Source: Pseudomonadota bacterium | Lineage (GTDB): Bacteria; Pseudomonadota; Alphaproteobacteria; Sphingomonadales; Sphingomonadaceae | Reading direction: 5' to 3' | Assembly (NCBI GenBank): GCA_016781555.1 | Contig: JADDQD010000108.1 | Location: forward strand, 833 to 45,998 | Length of the DNA stretch: 45,166 bases | Shown here: positions 36,685 to 43,968 of the stretch, one piece after another | Numbering within the stretch: the first letter of the stretch is position 1 | How the letters are laid out: each line of letters begins with the position of its first letter | Program-made: the position numbers and the translations under genes | The notes under the pieces: generated by a model | The model's input: only the letters and a program-made list of their open reading frames with translations | The model's database searches: none | Told to the model about the DNA's origin: nothing

Positions 36685-38072
36685 GCCGCGTTGACAGGGG
36701 GCGCCCCTTTCGCCATTGAGCCGCCTTCCCGAAATGGGCCCCGTGGACAGGTGGCCGAGTGGTTAAAGGCAGCAGACTGTAAATCTGCCCGGGTTTCCCG
36801 TACGCTGGTTCGAATCCAGCCCTGTCCACCATCGCTAACCGGCGGATTCACTAGAGAAAGCGCGACAGCGCCATCTCCCCGCGAAGGCTCCCGTTTGGAG
36901 CTCGTGTGTAATTCTGGTGTAACCGTGTCAGAAAACGGGTTCGCGATCCGCTCCGCGGCGAGGTCGATACTTTCGTCGTTGGCATGGATGTAGTGCATCA
37001 CCATGGCGATCGTTTTATGGCCGCTCAGCTCCTGAAGGGTGCGCGGGTCGACCTTATCCCTCGATAGGTTGGTGATAACCGTGTGGCGCATGAGGTGCGG
37101 CGTGACCTTCTCGGGGTCCAGCCCAGCTCGAATCACGGCGCGGCGGAACGAATCATCCATCGACCGGACGTGCGGCGTCTTGCAATGCTGGCGCTTGGCC
37201 GGGAATATCCAGCCTTCAGGATCATCCTCCATCTCGCGCTGCCGCAACAAGGCCTCGCGCACCCAAAGAGGGAAGGGCTGAAGGCGCGCACCGGCCTTTG
37301 CCTTGCCGATCTCGAAGCGATTGGCGTTCCAGTCGATCTCGTCATATCGGCGACGCACGATCTCACCGTGGCGCATGCTGGTGCCGAAGCCCAGAGCCAC
37401 GAATAGCCAAGCCCGCGAGTCCACGTCCTCTATCGCGCCTTTCATTACCGCGCTGATCTCTGCCGGCGTCAATGCTCGGCGTGCCTTCCGCTGCTCCCGA
37501 ACGCGCGGGATCTTTGGCTTGTCCTCTGCCTTCATCCAGCGCCAGTCCTTCGACGACGCCTTGTTGAGCATGTGAAGCAGGGTCGCGAACTCGCGGTTGA
37601 CGGTGGCGTCGGTCGCGCCTCTCGCCACGCGCGCCTTGCGATATTTGCGCAGCTCAAACTCGGTTATCTTGTCGAGCCGCATCTTGCCGAAGTGAGGGGC
37701 AAGGTAGGTGCGCAGATGGTGCTTCTTGTTCGCCATGTCCTTGCCGCCGCTGGCTTCCATGCGCGCGATATATTCCTCGGCGCTTTCCACGAACGTGCGG
37801 TGAAGCTTGCGACCCTGAGGCAAGTTGAGGCGATCACCTCGGGCGTCGGTGCGAAGCTTCTCGATGAGCTGTTCCGCTTGGAACCGGGTCACGCCCTCAG
37901 ACTCCCGGCCGACCACTCGGTGGATGCGCTGGCCGTCAACCATGACGTTGATGCTATAACGAATGTCGCCGTCCTTGGCTTTCTCGGCAGTGATGCCATG
38001 CTCGTGGATCTTCTGTCCCGGATCGAGTGCGCGGATCGCCGGCCTGGAAAGGCGGCTGAACTTAAGAGACAT
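36678..38072 (-). CDS. int: Tyrosine recombinase/phage integrase; ORF runs antisense through tRNA-Tyr
   Basis: SAEEYIARMEASGGKDM...ALGFGTSMRHGEIVRRRYDEID...TPHLMRHTVITNLSRDKVDPRTLQELSGHKTIAMVMHYIH; R..HxxR..Y catalytic pattern; start ATG 38072..38070. Confidence 0.93.
   Translation of the reverse strand: MSLKFSRLSRPAIRALDPGQKIHEHGITAEKAKDGDIRYSINVMVDGQRIHRVVGRESEGVTRFQAEQLIEKLRTDARGDRLNLPQGRKLHRTFVESAEEYIARMEASGGKDMANKKHHLRTYLAPHFGKMRLDKITEFELRKYRKARVARGATDATVNREFATLLHMLNKASSKDWRWMKAEDKPKIPRVREQRKARRALTPAEISAVMKGAIEDVDSRAWLFVALGFGTSMRHGEIVRRRYDEIDWNANRFEIGKAKAGARLQPFPLWVREALLRQREMEDDPEGWIFPAKRQHCKTPHVRSMDDSFRRAVIRAGLDPEKVTPHLMRHTVITNLSRDKVDPRTLQELSGHKTIAMVMHYIHANDESIDLAAERIANPFSDTVTPELHTSSKREPSRGDGAVALSLVNPPVSDGGQGWIRTSVRETRADLQSAAFNHSATCPRGPFREGGSMAKGAPPVNAAC
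36745..36831 (+). tRNA. tRNA-Tyr (GUA), CCA encoded
   Basis: GGACAGGTGGCCGAGTGGTTAAAGGCAGCAGACTGTAAATCTGCCCGGGTTTCCCGTACGCTGGTTCGAATCCAGCCCTGTCCACCA; anticodon GTA, long variable arm. Confidence 0.97.
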
Positions 38073-39003
38073 GTTTCCGGGTCTCCTCGATTGCGGCCAG
38101 TATAAATTCATTCGCGACAGCCGACGCCTGATCATCAGTGCCCGTCAGGAAGCGCTCGGCCTTTTCATGGCTCAAGTGTCCGGAGGCAGCGAAGGACATC
38201 CAGCGTCCGATCCGGTCGCTGTGACGACGCTCTTCCTCTGACGCTGACTGCCTTTCCAGTTCGCTGAGCTTGTCCTGCACCTCGTGCGTCCGACTGCGGG
38301 TCTCCTCTTCTGCCATGAGAACCTCACGGACTCGCTCCATCAACTCACGATCAAATCTCCCGATGATAGTCCGATATTCCTCTTCGGAAGTGTTTCCACG
38401 CATGATCTCGACCACGGCGTCAGTAATCTCCCGTGCCGCTGGGTTGTCTCTGAAGAAGTCTTCTCGCTGCTTGATCGCTTTCTGGTAATCTGCCGTACGA
38501 TCCAGCAGCTCTTTCTTCGCTTCTTGGATTTGGCTGCCCTGCTCGCCGCTTCTTTTCGGCTCGTAGCGACCGAATGTGTCTCGAATGGCTTTCGCCGCAG
38601 CTCGCCAAGTGAGCCAGTCCTCTGTGAACTTCTTTTTAGTGAACCCCTCGATAAGATCGATGGCCGCGCCGATGGTTCGCAGGAATAGCGCCCGGTCTGA
38701 GCTGCCGAAGTACATGTCAGCGAAGAAGGAATTAGAGAGACGCTCAATAATTTCGGTGTCCCACGAGCGACCCTTTTCCTCAGCGGCATCCTTCAACTTG
38801 CGATGAAGCTCTGGCGGGAACATCGTCTGTTCGTGCTCGAAGCTGGAGCGGAGGCGCGCCTCTATTTCCTGCGTCATGGACACTCCACGTTCGGCGGCTG
38901 CCTGCTCGATCGCGGCGCGAAGCTCCGGGTCGGTCCTGATGCCGATCGGCACCGTCTTAACGTGCTCACCCTCTCTGGGTCTGCCGCCTACTCCCTTTGC
39001 CAC
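38062..39003 (-). CDS. Arc/RHH-family DNA-binding protein with long coiled-coil-like C-terminus
   Basis: GIRTDPELRAAIEQAAAERGVSMTQEIEARLRSSFEHEQ ribbon-helix-helix motif; overlaps integrase start by 11 nt. Confidence 0.75.
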   Translation of the reverse strand: MAKGVGGRPREGEHVKTVPIGIRTDPELRAAIEQAAAERGVSMTQEIEARLRSSFEHEQTMFPPELHRKLKDAAEEKGRSWDTEIIERLSNSFFADMYFGSSDRALFLRTIGAAIDLIEGFTKKKFTEDWLTWRAAAKAIRDTFGRYEPKRSGEQGSQIQEAKKELLDRTADYQKAIKQREDFFRDNPAAREITDAVVEIMRGNTSEEEYRTIIGRFDRELMERVREVLMAEEETRSRTHEVQDKLSELERQSASEEERRHSDRIGRWMSFAASGHLSHEKAERFLTGTDDQASAVANEFILAAIEETRKHVS

Positions 39004-39097
39004 CCCTGATTCTCCTTCGCCACATCGCGCGGAGTTTCCTCAAACACATTTAGAGTTTATTGACAAGGTCCGAGGGTGCCTTTAGGTAGTATTCGCT

Positions 39098-39121
39098 AAC
39101 GATGTTCGCACGAATATCGTT
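39098..39121. promoter_or_regulatory. 24-bp inverted-repeat operator in the divergent phage control region
   Basis: AACGATGTTCG-CA-CGAATATCGTT, 11-nt arms with one mismatch, downstream of TTGACA(39060-39065)/TAGGTA(39083-39088). Confidence 0.65.
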
Positions 39122-39139
39122 GGTAGAAACTGGAGGCGA

Positions 39140-39391
39140 TTGCAAATGGCATCAGTGGCGGTGATCCCGGACCTAGCGGTTGAGCGGGTGAAGGTGAGAG
39201 TGCTCCCCAACAACAAGATTACCCGTGCCGACTTCAGCAAGGCGAGCGGTCGAACCACAAAGACGCTCTACGAGTGGGCGCGCCTCGGTGTCGGGCCGAT
39301 GCCGCACAACATCGGCGGCAGGGTCTTCTACGATTGGGACGAGGTCCAGGCGTTCCTGCGCGGGGAATATGTCCGTCCGGTAGTCCAGTGA
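39140..39391 (+). CDS. AlpA/excisionase-like HTH DNA-binding protein
   Basis: ITRADFSKASGRTTKTLYEWARLGVGPMPHNIGGRVFYDWDEVQAFLRGE; MerR/AlpA-type HTH. Confidence 0.75.
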   Translation: MQMASVAVIPDLAVERVKVRVLPNNKITRADFSKASGRTTKTLYEWARLGVGPMPHNIGGRVFYDWDEVQAFLRGEYVRPVVQ

Positions 39392-39397
39392 GCGCCC

Positions 39398-39736
39398 ATG
39401 GGGAGAGCAAGGGGGCCGGAAACGGCGGGGCGCGCAACGCCGATTAGGTCGGCGCGGCGGCCCCACAAAATCGTCAGCGACCGGGCGGGTGCTGCTGACG
39501 ACATCACTACCGAAACAAGGACAAATCCGCAAGCGGAAGGCGGGGAGAGTCCCGCCATTTTCCTCCGATTGGCGGGCTCTCAGTTCGCCGTCACAGTCGA
39601 GCCCTCGGCTCCTGATGGCGTGCCAGCGCTACAGATATTCGAGACCTATAAGGCTGCTCGCGGCACTGCCAGCGGCCTTCGGTTGATCCACAGACTTCCT
39701 ATCGTCGATCAGGTCGAGAGGGGGGCTCTTGTCTGA
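39398..39736 (+). CDS. Hypothetical phage-element protein
   Basis: ORF with AIFLRLAGSQFAVTVEP segment; tightly packed in operon. Confidence 0.55.
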   Translation: MGRARGPETAGRATPIRSARRPHKIVSDRAGAADDITTETRTNPQAEGGESPAIFLRLAGSQFAVTVEPSAPDGVPALQIFETYKAARGTASGLRLIHRLPIVDQVERGALV

Positions 39737-40181
39737 TGCTCCTCCCATTCCGGATCCATCGCCCCTCGCGCGTGCAATCTACCTCCGGCGGCACGGGGAT
39801 GGCTTCACAGTGTCGGTAGAGCCGCATCCGGTTGGCGACAGCCTTAACAGACGGTGCTCGTCCTATCAGGCTGCGCTTTCCTGGGCGCGCGGAACGCACC
39901 AGCAAAAAGGGTGGCCGCTCATCGACGATGCGGTCAAGGAACTCGATCTCGTCAATCACGATCCTGCGCCGAGCTACGGCTTCGGCAAGGTTCGCGTCAT
40001 CGAAACATCCGGGTCTTGGTCCGTGAGCATGTCACCGCGCCCGTGGGGCTGGGGTGAAGTGTCCCGCGTCTTCTTCTGCCCCATCCGCGCCGAAGGATAT
40101 GCGGACCAGCTCCGCGCTCGCCTCATCACTGATGATCGCAAGCGGCAACAGCGCCGAGCCCGGCAGCGGAGGGGCCCTTGA
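39729..40181 (+). CDS. Hypothetical phage-element protein
   Basis: AIYLRRHGDGFTVSVEP segment; overlaps neighbours by a few nt; TTG start. Confidence 0.6.
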   Translation: MSDAPPIPDPSPLARAIYLRRHGDGFTVSVEPHPVGDSLNRRCSSYQAALSWARGTHQQKGWPLIDDAVKELDLVNHDPAPSYGFGKVRVIETSGSWSVSMSPRPWGWGEVSRVFFCPIRAEGYADQLRARLITDDRKRQQRRARQRRGP

Positions 40182-40540
40182 TGGCCCTCCCGCTCACCGC
40201 TGATGACATTGACCGCCTCGGCAAGTTCCTGGGCATGTTGGGAAGCAGTGCCGACACCGAACGGGCGCTTGCCGGCGCGAAAGCCGATGCGCTGCTTCGC
40301 GACCGCGGCACGGGCTGGGCTGACATCATCGCGGTCCTGAAGCTCTCGGCCGCACGTCCGGACCCATGCCATCGCGCCGATGCTCGCGAGTGCCTTGCCG
40401 TGCTCGGGATCTGGTCCAGCCGGGAGTTGGCATTTTTAACGAACATGGCTCGTCGCCACAGGGCTCCTACGGACGATCAGGCGCAATGGCTGGCCCGACT
40501 TCTCGAGGAAGCGCGTCTCGTCGCGCAGGAGGCTGCCTGA
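40181..40540 (+). CDS. Hypothetical phage-element protein
   Basis: MALPLTADDIDRLGKFLGMLGSS...; ATG at 40181 overlaps upstream TGA. Confidence 0.65.
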   Translation: MALPLTADDIDRLGKFLGMLGSSADTERALAGAKADALLRDRGTGWADIIAVLKLSAARPDPCHRADARECLAVLGIWSSRELAFLTNMARRHRAPTDDQAQWLARLLEEARLVAQEAA

Positions 40541-41421
40541 TGGGCAAGAACAGCCGAGCAGAGAAACCAGACGCTCGCGGGGGCAGCTACTTCCTGCTGC
40601 CTCACTGCTTACTCAAAAGCGAAGCGTGGCGCACAGCGTCTCCCCGCGCGGTCAAGGCGCTGCTTGTCCTCTGTCAGCGCCATAACGGCTTCAACAACGG
40701 GCGCATTGGCATGAGCCTCGAGGAACTGGCGATCGGCATGGACAGCCAGAACCACAAGGGCAACGCCAAGGCACTCGCCGAGCTGCATGCACGCGGGATC
40801 GCCGTGTTGGCACGCAACTATCCGAAAAGCTCGCGCATGGCCCGCGAATATCGCCTCACGTTCGTCCCAACCGAGGGGAGTCCAGCAACTCACGAATACG
40901 TCGAATGGCGTTCCGGCGACCTCGGAACACGAAAAAAGCCCACTGTGGAAACCGCAAAGGAAACATCGTCTTTCATTGCGGAAACCGCAGCAGGCCGGAA
41001 ACTTTCTACTGCGGAAACCACAGCAGCAAAAAACCTGATCGACGCAAAACCGCCATTTTTTCCAAGTGGCTCAGTTGCGGATTCCACAGGACATATAGTT
41101 AGCCATTCTAGGGGTTCTGGTTCCCATCCTTCTCATCCAAGGAGAAAGCAGGGTGGCCCTCGAACATCCACCGCAGCCGATGCGGGGGTCACCTCTGCGG
41201 CACCTTCTGAGGAAGAGCTACGCGAGCGAACGCTTGCCCTGATCCAGCGCCTTGGGCGCGGATCACAGGGGCGACTTGCTGAGAGCGCCGGCATTCCTGG
41301 CGGCACATTGTCCAAGTTCCTTCACAATGGCGGGCCTCTGAACGCTCATGCCCGCATCCGGTTGGCTTGCGCCTTCCCGAAGACGGAGAACGCACACCTC
41401 AGAAACGAAAGGGCTGCATGA
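40540..41421 (+). CDS. Putative replication-initiator-like winged-helix protein with C-terminal HTH-like region
   Basis: MGKNSRAEKPDARGGSYFLLPHCLLKSEAWRTASPRAVKALLVLCQRHNGFNNGRIGMSLEELAIGM...; C-term GRLAESAGIPGGTLSKFLHNGGPL; start ATG 40540 overlapping upstream TGA. Confidence 0.65.
   Translation: MGKNSRAEKPDARGGSYFLLPHCLLKSEAWRTASPRAVKALLVLCQRHNGFNNGRIGMSLEELAIGMDSQNHKGNAKALAELHARGIAVLARNYPKSSRMAREYRLTFVPTEGSPATHEYVEWRSGDLGTRKKPTVETAKETSSFIAETAAGRKLSTAETTAAKNLIDAKPPFFPSGSVADSTGHIVSHSRGSGSHPSHPRRKQGGPRTSTAADAGVTSAAPSEEELRERTLALIQRLGRGSQGRLAESAGIPGGTLSKFLHNGGPLNAHARIRLACAFPKTENAHLRNERAA
40944..41088. repeat. Iteron-like array: palindromic 13-mers on a 33-bp grid
   Basis: TGTGGAAACCGCA 40944-40956; TGCGGAAACCGCA 40977-40989; TGCGGAAACCACA 41010-41022; TGCGGATTCCACA 41076-41088; degenerate AAACCGC at 41047-41053. 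Confidence 0.85.
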
Positions 41422-41789
41422 TGAAGAAGAGCGACGGGGCGAAGATGAGAAAGGCACTACCGAAGGCACCACGGGCGCGAGCTCGGACGAGCGATCCGGA
41501 CACGTCGCATCGAGCGGCCAAATGCGTGACGCCGGCACTCCGCCAGATCCAGCGCGCCGTCCTGGGCTTCGCGGCGGAGAGAGGCGAACAAGGCTTCAGC
41601 GACCTCGATCTTGCAAAACATTTTGACTGCGACGGAAGCACCTACCGGACGCGGCGGGCAGAGCTCAAAAAGCTCGGCCTCATCGAAGACAGCAAAAAGC
41701 GAATTTCGGTTCGGGTGCGTAGCAGTCATGCCGTGTGGAAGATCACGGCCGCGGGGATCAAGGTACACAGGGACGCAGCGAATGACTGA
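41418..41789 (+). CDS. Small winged-helix-like DNA-binding protein
   Basis: MMKKSDGAKMRKALPKAPRARARTSDPDTSHRAAKCVTPALRQIQRAVLGFAAERGEQGFSDLDLAKHFDCDGSTYRTRRAELKKLGLIEDS. Confidence 0.7.
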   Translation: MMKKSDGAKMRKALPKAPRARARTSDPDTSHRAAKCVTPALRQIQRAVLGFAAERGEQGFSDLDLAKHFDCDGSTYRTRRAELKKLGLIEDSKKRISVRVRSSHAVWKITAAGIKVHRDAAND

Positions 41790-42594
41790 TACGAAACGGA
41801 AGAAGCGGGCTCCGGCGAAGGAGAAGCAGGCCGCGCCGCCGCATGAACCCACAGAGCGGGAAATCGAGCAGAGGGAAATCCTGCGTGCTCGCAATCTCCA
41901 GCGTCCAGATCGCCCGTCGTCAAAGATCGAAATGGAGGGTTCCGTTCGCGTCGTCCGTCACGCGGATGATCAAGACCCGAAGCTCTACAGCGCCGCCATG
42001 CTCGAAGCGTTCGGCACAACCTCGATGCCATTTCTAAATCAGACGCTGGACAACATCCAACGGGGCACATGCCAGAGCGTTGCCAACTTCACCGAGAAGC
42101 AGAACGACGCCGCGATAGCGATCCTCGCCGCCGTGGAACCACAGAACGAGCTAGAGGCCACGCTGGCGGCCCAGATGGTGATCGCGAATGAGGCGGCGAT
42201 GCGCTGCATGCGCTCCATGATCGGGGCTGAGTGGGTTCCGCAGCATCAGATGTATGGGAACCTCGCGAACAAGTTCATGCGGACATTCACCGCACAGGTC
42301 GAAGCTCTGGCAAAGCTCCGGCGCAAAGGCGAACAGGTGGTCAAGCACGTGCACGTCCACGAAGGCGGGCAAGCGGTCGTGGATAGCACGATCAACCAAT
42401 ATAGGGGGGGTGGGGTAGATGGAAGAAGTGACGGACAACCGTATGGAGCCGGAACCGCTGCGGAATGCGCCGCGCTGTCTGGCCCAGACCCGGCGCGGGA
42501 CGGAGTGCCGCTCCCCTGCCATGCCGAACGGGAGATGTCGCCTTCATGGCGGGAAGTCACCGGGGCCTCCACTGGGGAACCAGAATGCTCGTAA
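41782..42594 (+). CDS. Conserved hypothetical phage-element protein; probable frame change at G7 tract
   Basis: MTDTKRKKRAPAKEKQ...QMVIANEAAMRCMRSMIGAEWVPQHQMYGNLANKFMRTFTAQVEALAKLRRKGEQVVKHVHVHEGGQAVVDS; downstream of 42410 it overlaps the next ORF. Confidence 0.65.
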   Translation: MTDTKRKKRAPAKEKQAAPPHEPTEREIEQREILRARNLQRPDRPSSKIEMEGSVRVVRHADDQDPKLYSAAMLEAFGTTSMPFLNQTLDNIQRGTCQSVANFTEKQNDAAIAILAAVEPQNELEATLAAQMVIANEAAMRCMRSMIGAEWVPQHQMYGNLANKFMRTFTAQVEALAKLRRKGEQVVKHVHVHEGGQAVVDSTINQYRGGGVDGRSDGQPYGAGTAAECAALSGPDPARDGVPLPCHAEREMSPSWREVTGASTGEPECS

Positions 42595-42679
42595 ACACGG
42601 GCTCAGATCGGCAGAGTTCGTCCAGCTGCGTGCAGAAGCGCGGCAGCTCCAACGTGCGCTGATCGAGGCTATGCGGTGA
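42419..42679 (+). CDS. HGG-motif small phage/prophage protein
   Basis: RCLAQTRRGTECRSPAMPNGRCRLHGGKSPGPPLGNQNARKHGLRS, a motif common next to prophage DNA-packaging genes. Confidence 0.75.
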   Translation: MEEVTDNRMEPEPLRNAPRCLAQTRRGTECRSPAMPNGRCRLHGGKSPGPPLGNQNARKHGLRSAEFVQLRAEARQLQRALIEAMR

Positions 42680-42891
42680 GTTTTGCGAACAATACGCACC
42701 CGCGCGCGAGGATGGCCGAGGGCATAGTTGAGTTCGGCCGCATGGTGGATCGGCTCGATGGAGTTGCCCGCGATGCCCTGGCTCAGCGCCATGTCTTCCT
42801 CGCGAGCAGATATGTTTTGATAACGCGCTCGCTGTCGGCGGCTCGTGCTGCAACGGAAGGAGGCGACGGTGGACTTAGGATCGCTTTCTAA
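42676..42891 (+). CDS. Hypothetical small phage-element protein
   Basis: GTG start overlapping upstream TGA; 71 aa. Confidence 0.5.
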   Translation: MSFANNTHPRARMAEGIVEFGRMVDRLDGVARDALAQRHVFLASRYVLITRSLSAARAATEGGDGGLRIAF

Positions 42892-42994
42892 GGCCGCCGC
42901 AAAGAAACATCTCCGCTGGCTGTTCGGCCGGCGCTTCGCCCGCCTATTTCGCTGGACGCTACGGGCTGACGCCTGGCGCTGTCCGGGATCTTGA
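42869..42994 (+). CDS. Possible 41-aa basic protein
   Basis: AAGGAGG(CGACG)GTG strong RBS; VDLGSLSKAAAKKHLRWLFGRRFARLFRWTLRADAWRCPGS; below track length cutoff. Confidence 0.4.
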   Translation: MDLGSLSKAAAKKHLRWLFGRRFARLFRWTLRADAWRCPGS

Positions 42995-43149
42995 GCAGGG
43001 ACGCGTAATGCCTGGTGATGAAGACAGTTCTGGATTGACATTTGTCTAAAATCCTGCTATAGTGCGGCTTCATCACTGATTGGGCGAAAGCTCGTTTCCG
43101 GTTCGGCGGCCATTGGCCTCCGGGCCTTTTTGCGTTGGGGGGGAATGCC

Positions 43150-43299
43150 ATGCGGCAGGCAATGCAGAACAGAATGGTCTGGTTTCGTGCTCCCGAAGTG
43201 CTGGTGAGCAAGATCGAAGCAAAATCGCAGTCCGAGGGAATGAGTATTTCCGAGTATCTTCGTGACTTGGCTCGGCGCGACGTGCGGGATGCCGCGTGA
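43150..43299 (+). CDS. 49-aa ribbon-helix-helix (CopG/Arc-like) protein
   Basis: MRQAMQNRMVWFRAPEVLVSKIEAKSQSEGMSISEYLRDLARRDVRDAA; ATG of next gene overlaps its TGA; below track length cutoff. Confidence 0.7.
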   Translation: MRQAMQNRMVWFRAPEVLVSKIEAKSQSEGMSISEYLRDLARRDVRDAA

Positions 43300-43943
43300 T
43301 GGCCGATCCTGTCTTTGACGCCACGGCAAGCACTGATGAGGTCGGGGCCCATTACCTCGGTGGCAGCCCCGAAGCTGAAACCGAACTTCTCGCGCGGGCC
43401 GGTGCCGGCGAGATCGAAGCGCAGCGGTTCTTTCTGACTGCGGCGACAGCCGCGTTCCTCGCGCAGGACGAAGGGCAGGAAGCTTATCTTGCCGCTGCCG
43501 AGGTTTTTGGCCGACTGGCTGCCGCTCGTGGCGGTGGAGAAGACCGACGCCGCCTAGCCAGTCTCCTCTCGCTCCAGGCCTCCCATAGCCGGACCATGAT
43601 GCGTCCGGAGTTCGCGCTTGGCTGTGAGACGGAATGCCTGCTGATCCTCAACAAGCTGGCCGATGAGGGAGACGAGGAAGCCGCCAAAGCCGTTGGTGCG
43701 TTCGCGGAGGAGTTTTCCGAAGAGGCCGTCAAAGCCGCGGCACTGAGCGCAAAGCAAGATCGTGCGACCGTCGTGTCGATTGCTCCACCGCCGAGCGAGC
43801 CTGACTTTGCCGCGCTGATCGCTTCTCTGCCGCCGCTGACACGATGGGATCTGGTGAGGTTCTGGTTTTCGGATCGGCTTTGGGACGTGCGGCTCGCGTG
43901 GTGGGACTTCAAGGACAAGATGAGCGCCCGGTTGGCGCGCTGA
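43299..43943 (+). CDS. Hypothetical phage-element protein with Sel1-like helical repeats
   Basis: LARAGAGEIEAQRFFLTAATAAFLAQDEGQEAYLAAAEVFGRLAAARGG...LADEGDEEAAKAVGAFAEE. Confidence 0.6.
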   Translation: MADPVFDATASTDEVGAHYLGGSPEAETELLARAGAGEIEAQRFFLTAATAAFLAQDEGQEAYLAAAEVFGRLAAARGGGEDRRRLASLLSLQASHSRTMMRPEFALGCETECLLILNKLADEGDEEAAKAVGAFAEEFSEEAVKAAALSAKQDRATVVSIAPPPSEPDFAALIASLPPLTRWDLVRFWFSDRLWDVRLAWWDFKDKMSARLAR

Positions 43944-43968
43944 ACAGAATATCTGGGGGGATATTGGA

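Noticed and set aside
36245-36832. 195-aa ORF beginning MVDRAGFEPAYGKPG
   Set aside because: Classic spurious product of translating the antisense of a tRNA and rlmB
40900-41100. CRISPR-like regularly spaced repeats
   Set aside because: Repeats are 13 bp, palindromic, within an ORF and on a 33-bp grid with only 20-bp gaps; no cas genes; iteron interpretation fits better
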